From assembly GCF_001696535.1 (NCBI RefSeq), contig NZ_MBQE01000005.1, forward strand, positions 372,001 through 436,000: DNA of 64,000 nt. The letters are read 5' to 3'. This DNA is from Stappia indica (GTDB lineage Bacteria > Pseudomonadota > Alphaproteobacteria > Rhizobiales > Stappiaceae). The notes under the pieces were generated by a model that was given only the letters and a program-made list of their open reading frames with translations, made no database searches and was not told the DNA's origin. Numbering within the stretch: position 1 is the stretch's first letter; the number at the start of each line of letters is the position of its first letter. A program made the translations under genes and the position numbers. Of the stretch, positions 18,383-26,190 are shown piece by piece.

Positions 18383-18988
18383 TTAGCTGGCGGGAGCTGC
18401 GCGGCGCGCGAGCTCGGTAAGGTTGACCTCGACGGTGGCGGCACCGATCGGCTTGGCTGTGTCGTCGGCGATCGTCAGGTTGAGCTGGGCGACCCAGATC
18501 TTGCGGTCGCCATCCCACTCCGGCTCGTCGAGGAACACGGCATTGGCGCCATTGGGGAAGGTCTTCTGGAACTTCGCCTCGTCGCCCTGCCAGTAGTCGC
18601 CGGTGATCGAGCTCTGGCCGACATTGAGGCCGTTGGCATCCATCACGAAGATCTCGGTGTAGAGCCCGAGCGTCTTGGCCTGGACGCGGAGCAGGTAGAT
18701 CGACAGCGGCGCCGACAGCGTCGCCGAGATCAGCGGCTTGTCGTTGCTCTCGCGCTCCGTCACCCACTGCTGATCCAGCGCGTCGATTTCCGCCTGGCTG
18801 AGATTGCCGCGCAGCTCGTTCTGGGCGTTGATGGACAGCGGGACGATCGGATTGGCGAGCCATTCGCGGGTCTGGGCGATGAAGGCATCATCCACCAGCG
18901 CCTTGATGTCGGGTACCGGCGGCTCGGCCGCCGCCTGTCCGCTCACCGCGAGGGACGACAACAAGAAAATTCCCGCAAGGCGTCGCAT
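18383..18988 (-). CDS. Secreted single Cache/PDC-like sensor protein
   Basis: A 201-residue protein with a clear signal peptide ([21 protein letters not shown], cleavage near residue 20) and no further membrane span. The stretch [20 protein letters not shown], the following [11 protein letters not shown] and the closing [14 protein letters not shown] fit the strand pattern of a small Cache (PDC) ligand-binding fold as found in receptor sensor regions. I chose the ATG at 18988, with AGGAG 9 bases upstream; an ATG at 19009 would add seven residues. It precedes the chemoreceptor gene and probably acts as its periplasmic ligand-binding partner. The fold call is from pattern only. Confidence 0.75.
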   Translation of the reverse strand: MRRLAGIFLLSSLAVSGQAAAEPPVPDIKALVDDAFIAQTREWLANPIVPLSINAQNELRGNLSQAEIDALDQQWVTERESNDKPLISATLSAPLSIYLLRVQAKTLGLYTEIFVMDANGLNVGQSSITGDYWQGDEAKFQKTFPNGANAVFLDEPEWDGDRKIWVAQLNLTIADDTAKPIGAATVEVNLTELARRAAPAS

Positions 18989-19009
18989 ATGAAGGGCTCC
19001 TGTCCACAA

Positions 19010-19329
19010 TCGGATCGCCTCAGGCTTCCGCTTTCCGGGTTAAAGGAACCTTTAGGTGGTGCATTATTATTTTTGCATAAATGAAACAATGACTTGCCAG
19101 GTTGTTGCCCAGAAATTGTGCAATTCAAAAGTTGCATTGATTCGCAAGATCTGACCTTGGGACAGTTTGCAGGTCTTCCACAGGCTGCCGACGCGGCGTC
19201 AGCGGTGCCCCGTCTGCTGCCCATCCACCACCCGTTCCGTGCCCGTTTCCGGCCTTGCGCGCGCCCGCATGCGCCCGCCGCAGGGCGCCTGTCTGCGGTC
19301 TCCGGGCACGCGGACCCGGAAAGCCCTTT
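19010..19329. other. Gene-free upstream region of the Cache/chemoreceptor pair
   Basis: I find no gene. The 19040-19145 part is unusually AT-rich and should hold the minus-strand promoter of the Cache/chemoreceptor operon; AAAGG-AA-CCTTT forms a short dyad there. The rest (19190-19325) is GC-rich without clear signals. Confidence 0.4.
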
Positions 19330-19358
19330 CTTGAACTCGCCTGCCGGTCTCGCCATAT
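19330..19358 (+). promoter_or_regulatory. Sigma-32 (RpoH)-like promoter of hsp20
   Basis: CTTGAA (19330-19335) and CCATAT (19353-19358) are separated by 17 bases, a close match to the heat-shock sigma factor consensus. Transcription would start near 19366, leaving a leader of about 120 bases before the hsp20 ATG. Confidence 0.65.
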
Positions 19359-19365
19359 ATGACGA

Positions 19366-19487
19366 GACGGAACGTGTGTTCCGGCCGGATGCCGTCAGGG
19401 TCCGGCGTGTTGGACGCTCCGGTCGGGCCGGTCAGCCGGCGGACGGATCGTTTGGAATTGGGCCGCTTTGAAAAAGGGCTTGAACAT
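19366..19487 (+). promoter_or_regulatory. Structured 5' leader of hsp20, possible ROSE-like RNA thermometer
   Basis: Successive stems can be drawn: CGGAAC/GTTCCG, GCCGGA/TCCGGC, GCCGG/CCGGC, and a last hairpin in which CCGCTTT pairs with AAAGGG around a GAA loop with a G-G mismatch. The last stem would cover the ribosome-binding site AAGGG. ROSE thermometers in related bacteria have a U-(U/C)-G-C-U motif opposite the binding site with such a G-G pair; here the motif reads CCGCT, one base off. The assignment is tentative. Confidence 0.35.
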
Positions 19488-19916
19488 ATGACGCGCATGT
19501 CTGCGTTTTCCTCTCCCCTGCTTCTCGGCTTCGAGGATCTGGAACGGATGCTCGACAGGGTCAGCAAGGGCTCGAACGACGGCTACCCGCCGTACAATAT
19601 CGAGCGTCTGCCCAAGACCGAGACCCGCGGCGAGATCATCCGCATCACCCTGGCGGTCGCCGGCTTCACCCGCGACCAGCTCGACGTCAGCGTCGAGGAG
19701 AGCCAGCTCGTGATCCGCGGACGGCAGGAAGACGACAAGACGCGGCAGTTCCTGCATCGCGGCATCGCGGCCCGGCAGTTTCAAAGAGCCTTCGTTCTTG
19801 CCGAAGGGATCGAGATCCTCGGCGCGGAACTGAAGGACGGCCTGCTTTCCATCGATCTCATCCGCCCGGAGCCCGAGCGTATCGTGCGCCGCATCGAGAT
19901 CGACGCGCGGGACTGA
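19488..19916 (+). CDS. Small heat-shock protein, Hsp20 family
   Basis: ATP-independent holdase chaperone of 142 residues. The start is the ATG at 19488, after AAGGG; the frame runs on upstream to 19359 through the probable untranslated leader. The alpha-crystallin domain spans about residues 35-125 (YPPYNIERLPKT, ITLAVAGFTRDQLDV, LVIRGRQ), and the C-terminal tail has the I-x-I motif as IEI that caps neighbouring dimers. Typical of the IbpA-like class found in Hyphomicrobiales. It is followed by a DUF1150 gene. Heat control through the upstream sigma-32-like promoter and perhaps the leader is likely. Confidence 0.92.
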   Translation: MTRMSAFSSPLLLGFEDLERMLDRVSKGSNDGYPPYNIERLPKTETRGEIIRITLAVAGFTRDQLDVSVEESQLVIRGRQEDDKTRQFLHRGIAARQFQRAFVLAEGIEILGAELKDGLLSIDLIRPEPERIVRRIEIDARD

Positions 19917-19994
19917 TCCCGCAACCGAGCCCGACGATGCACGGACCGGAGCGGTGGTGCGGCGCATTGCCGGCCACGCGAAAGGAGCGATGCC

Positions 19995-20252
19995 ATGACG
20001 TGTGACGAACAGACTTTCACCATGAAGCCCGGCGAGTTCCAGGCCCTCGGCACCGGCGAGATCGCCTATGTGAAGCCGATGACCTCGGACGACCTGACGA
20101 CGCTGTTCCCGCAGGCGCCGCGCATGCGCCCGGGCCTGAACCTGTGGGTGCTGCTCAACGCCGACGGAACGCCGATCATGCTGTCCGACAGCCGCGAGAC
20201 GGCGCTGGCCAACGCGGCCGAGCATCAGCTCCACACGGTGGCGCTGCACTGA
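19995..20252 (+). CDS. DUF1150-family protein
   Basis: Small conserved protein of 85 residues of unknown function. The family signature is evident: IAYVKPMTSDDL, a proline-rich PQAPRMRPGLNLWVLLNADGTPI core and the ending ANAAEHQLHTVALH. AAAGGAG lies 7 bases before the ATG. No membrane span or signal peptide. It follows hsp20 by 78 bases in the same direction, the common arrangement in alphaproteobacteria, so a stress-related role is plausible but unproven. Confidence 0.85.
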   Translation: MTCDEQTFTMKPGEFQALGTGEIAYVKPMTSDDLTTLFPQAPRMRPGLNLWVLLNADGTPIMLSDSRETALANAAEHQLHTVALH

Positions 20253-20295
20253 CACCGCCCTGGCGTGAGCCATGACGCGAAAGGCCCATGATGCG

Positions 20296-20331
20296 AAAGG
20301 CCCCGGCTCCTTGGCGGAACCGGGGCCTTTT
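20296..20331. terminator. Bidirectional terminator between DUF1150 and ptsN
   Basis: The stem AAAGGCCCCGG/CCGGGGCCTTT with a short interrupted loop ends in TTTTC on the plus strand and CTTTC on the minus strand. It lies between two convergent genes and can serve both. Confidence 0.75.
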
Positions 20332-20362
20332 CATATCCGGATGGCAGGCGCTCTCGCGGCCC

Positions 20363-20827
20363 TCAGGCCGCGTTGGAGGCGACCGGCTGGGTCAGAATGG
20401 AATAGAGCGCGTCGGCATCGCTGGTGGCGCGCAGCTTGGCGACCGTACCGGGGTCGCGCATGCGCCGGGCGATGCGGGCGAGTGCCTTGAGGTGGTCGGC
20501 GCCGGCACCTTCCGGTGCGAGCAGGACGAACACAAGGTCGACCGGCTGGTCGTCCAGCGCATCGAAATCGATGGGACGCTCCAGACGGGCAAACAGGCCG
20601 ACGAGCTTGTCCAGGCGGACGAGCTTGCCGTGGGGAATGGCGATGCCGTTGCCGACCCCGGTCGAGCCGAGGCGTTCACGCTGCAACAGCGTGTCGAACA
20701 CATCCCGTTCGGGCAGGCCGGTGACGGCCGCTGCCTTGGCGGCGAGTTCCTGGAGCGCTTGCTTCTTGCTGTTCGCTTTCAGGCTCGGAACGATCGCTTT
20801 CGATGTGATGAGATCGTTGAGATCCAT
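20363..20827 (-). CDS. ptsN: PTS nitrogen-regulatory protein EIIA-Ntr
   Basis: Phosphocarrier of the nitrogen-related phosphotransferase system, 154 residues from the ATG at 20827. The phosphorylated histidine is His66 in GIAIPHGKL. Other family marks are STGVGNGIAIPHGK and FVLLAPEGAGADHLKALARIAR. In Proteobacteria it regulates potassium transport, nitrogen and envelope functions through protein contacts. It lies downstream of hpf and rpoN, the usual position. Confidence 0.94.
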   Translation of the reverse strand: MDLNDLITSKAIVPSLKANSKKQALQELAAKAAAVTGLPERDVFDTLLQRERLGSTGVGNGIAIPHGKLVRLDKLVGLFARLERPIDFDALDDQPVDLVFVLLAPEGAGADHLKALARIARRMRDPGTVAKLRATSDADALYSILTQPVASNAA

Positions 20828-20867
20828 AAGGCGACTCTTGGTTCGAGAAACGGAAAGCAACCGGCGC

Positions 20868-20899
20868 GCCGCCGCACCCCGCTGAGGGGATGCGGCGGG
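20868..20899 (-). other. Strong hairpin between hpf and ptsN
   Basis: CCGCCGCA plus CCCC pairs with GGGG and TGCGGCGG with one bulged base around a GCTGA loop. No T-run follows, so it is more likely an RNA-stabilising or processing stem in the hpf-ptsN transcript than a terminator. Confidence 0.35.
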
Positions 20900-20917
20900 C
20901 CGGATTGCGTTGATGGC

Positions 20918-21496
20918 CTATCGGGCTGCGTTGTCCGGGTCGATCCACCCGTAATTGCCGTCCTTGCGGCGGTAGACGACGTTCACCGTCCCGCTGCCGG
21001 CATTGCGGAACACCACCACGGGTGCTTCCGCCAGATCGAGCTGCATGACCGCCATGCCGACGGTCATGGTCTTCACCTTGGCGGCGGTCTCTGCGATCAC
21101 CAGCGGGGTGAAGTCGGCCGGAACCTCCTCTTCCTCCTCATAGGAAGCAAGGACGTAGGAGGTCGCCTCGAACACCTCGCGGCCATTGGCGGCGCCATTG
21201 GCGTGGTGATCCTTGAGCTTGCGCTTGTAGCGGCGCAGACGCTTCTCGATCCGCTCCGCGGCGGCATCGAAGCTCTGGCGCGGGTCCTGGCTGTCGCCCG
21301 ACACCTGCAGATCGATGCCGGTGTCGAGGTGCAACAGGCATTCGGAGCGGAAACCGGATCCTTCGCGTCCGACCGTCACGTGGCCGGTATAGCCGCCGTC
21401 GAAATATTTCGAGATGGCTTCAGCGACGCGATCCTCGATATGCGTCCGCAAAGCATCGCCGACATCGACGTTCTTTCCCGATATCCGCAGTGTCAT
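20918..21496 (-). CDS. hpf: Ribosome hibernation-promoting factor, long form
   Basis: Long-form HPF of 192 residues that stops translation in stationary phase and dimerises ribosomes. The N-terminal S30AE domain (about 1-110) begins MTLRISGKNVDVGDALR; the C-terminal dimerisation domain (about 130-192) contains PLVIAETAAKVKTMTVGMAVMQL and VVYRRKDGNYGWIDP, the latter highly typical. The ATG at 21496 has AAGAGG 6 bases upstream. It follows rpoN and precedes ptsN. A good minus-strand promoter lies about 270 bases upstream, so it can be expressed apart from rpoN. Confidence 0.94.
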   Translation of the reverse strand: MTLRISGKNVDVGDALRTHIEDRVAEAISKYFDGGYTGHVTVGREGSGFRSECLLHLDTGIDLQVSGDSQDPRQSFDAAAERIEKRLRRYKRKLKDHHANGAANGREVFEATSYVLASYEEEEEVPADFTPLVIAETAAKVKTMTVGMAVMQLDLAEAPVVVFRNAGSGTVNVVYRRKDGNYGWIDPDNAAR

Positions 21497-21946
21497 GAGA
21501 ACCTCTTCTTGTTCTGGTCGTACCGACCCATGCCCGAATATGGCGTGATTCCCGCCAGTTTCATCATGGGCGACCCCACTGTGACAAACCGGGCTCCGAA
21601 TTGATATCCGCAACCCGACCTATTGCATCCCGGTTCGGGGTCCTGCCTGCAGAGCGATGCCTTGCGGCGTGTCGCCTGCCGGCCGCCTCTCGCGCCCGGA
21701 TCGCGTCGAAGACGCCATCCTTGCGCGCGATACGACCATGCCTGCCGTTTCCGGCACGCATGAGCGCGGGTCTATAAGCGTGCGGCTGCGTTAAGTCAAA
21801 TGGAGTCCGGCTGACGGAGCTGCGGCAGTGGCCGGCCCGGAGGCCGACGGCCTCTCCAAGTGCCTGAAGAAACAAGGGTTTCATTGCCACCCTGCCTTTC
21901 CCTGCCGCCCCGGCCCGACGCCGCGGCTGCGGCGTGCGCGCTGGTT
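21497..21946. other. Gene-free region between rpoN and hpf
   Basis: These 450 bases hold no recognisable gene. They contain the hpf promoter at 21771-21799 and an untranslated leader of about 270 bases. No clear terminator for rpoN is visible. Confidence 0.5.
21771..21799 (-). promoter_or_regulatory. Sigma-70-type promoter of hpf
   Basis: On the minus strand TTGACT (21799-21794) and TATAGA (21776-21771) are exactly 17 bases apart, a strong housekeeping promoter. The start point would be near 21764, about 268 bases before the hpf ATG. Confidence 0.6.
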
Positions 21947-23536
21947 TCAGCCCCTGCCTGCCTTCTTCTCCCTCCGTCTCTGGACGGAGGAGGCGATGCG
22001 CAGGGACTCCCGGTATTTTGCAACCGTTCGGCGGGCAATGTCGATCCCTTCGTCCTTCAACATTTTGACGATCGTGTCATCGGAGAGGATGTCGTCGGGG
22101 TTTTCCGCGTCGATCAGGACCTTGATGCGGTGGCGCACCGCTTCGGCGGAATGGGCATCGCCGCCTCCGGCGGAGGCGATGGCGGCGGAAAAGAAATACT
22201 TCAGCTCGAAGATGCCGCGCGGCGTCGCCATGTACTTGTTCGAGGTGACGCGGCTGACGGTGGACTCGTGCATCGAGATCGCCTCGGCGATGGTCCGCAG
22301 GTTCAGCGGCCGCAGGTGCTGGACCCCGTGCACCAGGAAGGCGTCCTGCTGGCGCACGATCTCGCTCGCCACCTTGAGGATCGTGCGTGCCCGCTGGTCG
22401 AGGCTCTTGGCCAGCCAGTTGGCGGTCTGCAGGCATTCAGTGAGGAAGCTCTTTTCCGCATCGTCGCGCGCCTGCCGGCTGATATGCGCGTAATAGGTCT
22501 GGTTGACCAGCACCTTGGGCAGCGTGTCGGTGTTCAGCTCCACCGCCCAGCCGCCGTCGCGCGCCGGGCGCACGATCACGTCCGGCACCACCGGCTGGAT
22601 CAGCGTCTCGCCGAAGGAGCTGCCCGGCTTGGGGTCGAGCGCCTTCAGCTCTGCGATCATCTCCTTCAGGTCCTCGTCGTCGACGCCGCAGACCTGGCGC
22701 AATGCCGCATAGTCGTGACGCGCCAGCAGGTCGATGTTCTCGATCAGCTTTTCCATCGCCGGGTCGAAGCGGTTCTTCTCGATCAGCTGCAGCTTCAGGC
22801 ATTCGGCGAGCGAGCGGGCGAAGACGCCCGTCGGCTCCAGCGTCTGCATCACGGCGAGGATGCGCTCGAGATGCGCGCGGTCGATGCCCATCCTCGCGGC
22901 CGTGTCGTCGAGATCGAGGCGCAGGTAGCCGGCATCGTCCAGATTGTCGATCAGCACCTGGGCGACGAGACGCTCCACCGGGTCGGCGATGGCCAGAACC
23001 ATCTGGTCGCCGAGATGCTGTTGCAGCGACACGTCGGAGGCGACGAAGGCCTCCAGGTTGTAGTCCTCCGAGACGCCGCCCGAGCCGGTGCGCGTCGTCA
23101 GGCCGGTCTGCCAGGGATCGCGCTGCTGTGCGTCGCCCGCGCCCGCTCCCGCCTCCGAGCGGCCGGTGCCGGGGTCGTCGGGATAGATGTTGCTGAGATC
23201 GGTGTCGAGGCGCTGGGCGATGTCGCGCGAACTGTCGGAGAGCTCCGAGCTCAGCCAGACGTCGCCGTCGCCTTCGCCGCTGCCCTCGTTGCCTGAGGAC
23301 GGGGCCTCGCCCGCCTCGCGTTCGCCGCCATCCCGATCGCCCCCTTCGCGGTCCCCCGCACCCTCGCTGCCCTCGCCGTCGGCGCGCTCCAGCAGCGGGT
23401 TGCGCTCCATTTCCGCCTCGACATAGCTCGTCAGGTCGAGCGACGACATCTGCAGCAGCTTGATCGCCTGCATCAGCTGCGGCGTCATGATCAGGGTCTG
23501 GCCCTGGCGGATCTCGAGCTTCGGCGACAGCGCCAT
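21947..23536 (-). CDS. rpoN: RNA polymerase sigma-54 factor
   Basis: Alternative sigma factor of 529 residues for enhancer-dependent promoters (nitrogen control and more). Region I (MALSPKLEIRQGQTLIMTPQ and QAIKLLQMSSLDL, residues 1-50) binds activators. Residues 52-92 are a Glu/Gly/Asp/Arg-rich insertion (for example EGGDRDGGEREAGEA). The core-binding domain follows and the C-terminal RpoN box is ARRTVAKYRESLRI near 510. The ATG at 23536 has GGGAG upstream; further in-frame codons to 23701 look non-coding. It follows lptB in the usual order. Confidence 0.96.
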   Translation of the reverse strand: MALSPKLEIRQGQTLIMTPQLMQAIKLLQMSSLDLTSYVEAEMERNPLLERADGEGSEGAGDREGGDRDGGEREAGEAPSSGNEGSGEGDGDVWLSSELSDSSRDIAQRLDTDLSNIYPDDPGTGRSEAGAGAGDAQQRDPWQTGLTTRTGSGGVSEDYNLEAFVASDVSLQQHLGDQMVLAIADPVERLVAQVLIDNLDDAGYLRLDLDDTAARMGIDRAHLERILAVMQTLEPTGVFARSLAECLKLQLIEKNRFDPAMEKLIENIDLLARHDYAALRQVCGVDDEDLKEMIAELKALDPKPGSSFGETLIQPVVPDVIVRPARDGGWAVELNTDTLPKVLVNQTYYAHISRQARDDAEKSFLTECLQTANWLAKSLDQRARTILKVASEIVRQQDAFLVHGVQHLRPLNLRTIAEAISMHESTVSRVTSNKYMATPRGIFELKYFFSAAIASAGGGDAHSAEAVRHRIKVLIDAENPDDILSDDTIVKMLKDEGIDIARRTVAKYRESLRIASSVQRRREKKAGRG

Positions 23537-23757
23537 GAAGGCTCCCGGACTGCTGCGGGGCGTTTCGATGCAAGGGATCACCGGCCGTGGCAGGCGCATG
23601 TCTGCACGGATGCGGCGGCGGACATGCCCCGTCGTCCGCCGGTTCCCCGGACCCGCCTTGCCGCGCGCGGCGCCCGCCGCGCATGCGAAAACGCGCCGCA
23701 CCTGCCCCCGGCGCGAGTGGTCCGCTTCTTGCTTTGTACCCTAAGGGAGTTTTCGCA

Positions 23758-24612
23758 TCAAAGCGTAAACTGCTCGCCGAGATAGAGCCGGCGCACGTCC
23801 GGGTTGGCGACGATCTCGAAGGGCGAGCCTTCCGTCAGCACTTCGCCGGCGGCGATGATATAGGCCCGGTCGATGAGGCCGAGCGTCTCGCGCACGTTGT
23901 GATCGGTGATCAGCACGCCGATGCCGCGATGGGTGAGATGGCGCACCAGCTGCTGGATGTCGCCGACGGCGATCGGGTCGATGCCGGCGAACGGCTCGTC
24001 CAGCAGCATGAAGGTCGGGCGGCTGGCCAGCGCCCGGGCGATCTCCACGCGCCGCCGCTCGCCGCCGGACAGGGCGATGGCGGGCGAATCGCGCAGATGC
24101 GTGACGCCGAATTCCTCCAGCAGCGATTCCAGGTCGTGCTGGCGCTGCTTGCGGTCCGGCTCCACCACTTCCAGCACGGCGCGGATATTGTCCTCCACCG
24201 ACAGGCCGCGGAAGATCGAGGCCTCCTGCGGCAGATAGCCGATGCCGAGCCTGGCGCGCCGGTACATCGGCAGGCGGGTGATGTCGAAGCCGTCGAGGCG
24301 GATGGTGCCGTGGTCGGGCTGGATCAGCCCGGTGATCATGTAGAAGCAGGTGGTCTTGCCCGCGCCGTTGGGGCCGAGCAGGCCGACCGCCTCGCCGCGC
24401 TGGACCATCAGGCTGACATGGCGCACGACCTGGCGCCGCTTGTAGCTCTTGCCGATACCGTCGACGACGAGCAGCCCGTCCTCGCTCGCCGGATCGTAGG
24501 GCTGTGCGGCCTCGCCGGCCCGGTCCTGGGTGCCCTGTCGGAAGATGGAGAGGATTTTCAAGGGGTCGGTCCAGATCTTCGCGGCGCGGACCCTCGCGGA
24601 CCGCCTCGTCAT
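23758..24612 (-). CDS. lptB: LPS export ABC transporter ATP-binding protein LptB
   Basis: ATPase that powers extraction of lipopolysaccharide from the inner membrane by LptFG. The 284-residue protein has a 45-residue N-terminal extension before the ATPase domain (DGIGKSYKRRQVVRHVSL), Walker A GPNGAGKTTCF, Q-loop GIGYLPQEASIFRGL, signature LSGGERRRVEIARALA, Walker B MLLDEPFAGIDP and switch ITDHNVRE. The extension is longer than in enterobacterial LptB, and an internal start cannot be excluded. It follows lptC and lptA and precedes rpoN. Confidence 0.95.
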   Translation of the reverse strand: MTRRSARVRAAKIWTDPLKILSIFRQGTQDRAGEAAQPYDPASEDGLLVVDGIGKSYKRRQVVRHVSLMVQRGEAVGLLGPNGAGKTTCFYMITGLIQPDHGTIRLDGFDITRLPMYRRARLGIGYLPQEASIFRGLSVEDNIRAVLEVVEPDRKQRQHDLESLLEEFGVTHLRDSPAIALSGGERRRVEIARALASRPTFMLLDEPFAGIDPIAVGDIQQLVRHLTHRGIGVLITDHNVRETLGLIDRAYIIAAGEVLTEGSPFEIVANPDVRRLYLGEQFTL

Positions 24613-24744
24613 TCTCGTCTTGCTGCAGCTTCATTGCATGAAAGCCGGCCGCCGTTCAATCCGGCACCGTCGCCAGAGCGCGCGCCGGAGAAGGCGCGGC
24701 GCGGGGCGAGGGCCCCGCCTGCGCGGCCGGCGGACGGATCCGCC

Positions 24745-25326
24745 TCAGTTCTGCGGCGTGCCCTGGCGCACCGTGTTCGGCTGGATCAGCACCTTCACCC
24801 GGCCGGTGTTCTTGGCCTCCAGGTCCGCCTTGCCGGTTTTCAGGTTGACCGTCAGCTTGTTGCCGACCACCACGTTCGGCCCCTGCGACAGCACCACCTC
24901 GCCGCCGGTCATCACCATCAGCTGCTGGTTCATGTCGAAGGTGGCGCGCTCGCCGGTCGCCGTCTGGTCCTTGGAGGAGATGTAGACGCGCCCGCTCGCC
25001 TCCAGCTTGGAGATGCGCTGGTTGACGCCGCCGGCGGCCGAGCCGTCGTAATGCACGACGAGGCGCTGGGTCTTCAGCATCGCATCGCCCTGGGTGACGA
25101 CCACGTCGCCGCTGAACACCGCGCTCTGGCTCTTGTCCTGCACCTGCAACTCGCGCGCCTCGATCTGGATCGGTTCGCGTTCGTTCGAGCCGAAGCCGGC
25201 GAAGGCGTCGGAAAAGGTCTGCGCCCCGGCGCTGCCGGCGGCGAGCGCGAGGCCGAGAAAGGCGGCCCCCGCGGCGGCCGCGAGGCGGGCGGAAAGGGCG
25301 GGCAGGCTGTGCCGCGATGGGATCAT
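24745..25326 (-). CDS. lptA: LPS transport periplasmic protein LptA
   Basis: Periplasmic bridge protein that carries lipopolysaccharide between LptC and LptD. 193 residues with a signal peptide (to about residue 36, GSAGAQ) and an OstA-type beta-jellyroll: IQIEARELQVQDKSQSAVFSG, GDAMLKTQRLVVHY and MTGGEVVLSQGPNVVVGNKL. Its start overlaps the lptC stop by four bases. A gap of 132 bases without a gene separates it from lptB. Confidence 0.93.
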   Translation of the reverse strand: MIPSRHSLPALSARLAAAAGAAFLGLALAAGSAGAQTFSDAFAGFGSNEREPIQIEARELQVQDKSQSAVFSGDVVVTQGDAMLKTQRLVVHYDGSAAGGVNQRISKLEASGRVYISSKDQTATGERATFDMNQQLMVMTGGEVVLSQGPNVVVGNKLTVNLKTGKADLEAKNTGRVKVLIQPNTVRQGTPQN

Positions 25327-26078
25327 GGAGCTTTCTCCGCGTTCGGCGGCATCACCGTCATGGAGATGCCGTCGGTGAAGGTCAGTGTACCCGCGTCCTG
25401 GTCGAAACGCATCTGTCCGGCGGTCAGCGAGCCGAAGGAGGAGGTGAGCAGCGTCTTTTCCTCGCTGCGCAGATGTCCGGTCTTCAAATTGGCGTCGAGC
25501 GTGCCGAAGCGCGCCGTCTCGCCGCCATTGGTGGTGACGTCGACGCCATCGGCGAGCTTCAGGGTTTCCTCGGCGCTGTTATAGGTGCCGCGTGCGGCGA
25601 CAATGCGGACCTGCTGGTCCGCCGAAAGGCGAAGATCGGCGACGATCCGTTCCAGGTCGATGATGCGCGGATCGCTGATGCGCTGGATCGCGCGGCTCGC
25701 CGAGACCTTGTAGGAGCGCTCGCCGTCGTGGCCCGACAGTTCCGGGCTGTCCATCACCAGCCCGTCGGCGGTGATCGTCACCGTGCCGAAGCCGAGGCCG
25801 GAAAGGTAGCTGCTGACGGCGATCATCGCGACGATGGCCAGCAACATCAGGGCACCGAGCCCTGGCACCAGCAGGCGCAGGCCGCGCACCCGGCGGCTGT
25901 GCCGGCGCGACGCCTTGCGGGCGGCATCGCGGCGGGCTGCCTCGCGTGCGGGATCGTACGCGCCCGCATCCTCGGGCCCGCCGAAATCCTGCCCGTCGAA
26001 GGCGGGCTGCAGTCTGTAGGCCTCCTGGTCCAAGCCGTCCTGTCCGTCCGTCGGGTCTTGCCGGCACGCACGCGCCAA
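25323..26078 (-). CDS. lptC: LPS export inner-membrane protein LptC
   Basis: Bitopic protein linking the LptBFG transporter to LptA. 251 residues: a charged cytoplasmic N-terminus of about 70 residues, one membrane span near 70-95 (LLVPGLGALMLLAIVAMIAV), and a periplasmic LptC domain with VTITADGLVMDSPELSG and GVDVTTNGGETARFGTLDANL. The N-terminus is longer than in Escherichia coli, as is common in alphaproteobacteria; an internal start is possible. First gene of the lptC-lptA-lptB run. Confidence 0.88.
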   Translation of the reverse strand: MARACRQDPTDGQDGLDQEAYRLQPAFDGQDFGGPEDAGAYDPAREAARRDAARKASRRHSRRVRGLRLLVPGLGALMLLAIVAMIAVSSYLSGLGFGTVTITADGLVMDSPELSGHDGERSYKVSASRAIQRISDPRIIDLERIVADLRLSADQQVRIVAARGTYNSAEETLKLADGVDVTTNGGETARFGTLDANLKTGHLRSEEKTLLTSSFGSLTAGQMRFDQDAGTLTFTDGISMTVMPPNAEKAP

Positions 26079-26190
26079 TTGTGCGCGCCGCGCCTTTCGT
26101 TCAGCCCCTATATAGGCACGCCGGTGCGTGCTGTCTTCCTCCTGCCGAAACGGCAGGGCGCCGTTCGCGCTGCCCGCTGGGGGCGTGGCG

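Noticed and set aside
19010-19080. TGG...TTGC pairs as sigma-54 promoters in the AT-rich stretch before the Cache gene
   Set aside because: The spacing between GG and GC is wrong (15 or 8 bases in place of 10).
21543-21557. Possible sigma-54 promoter (TGGCGGGAATCACGC on the minus strand) before hpf
   Set aside because: GG and GC are correctly spaced, but the TTGC half is missing, and a much better sigma-70 promoter lies upstream.
23680-23757. ATGCGAAAAC and GTTTTCGCAT as an inverted repeat between lptB and rpoN
   Set aside because: The arms are about 60 bases apart and could be chance; no other signal supports a role.
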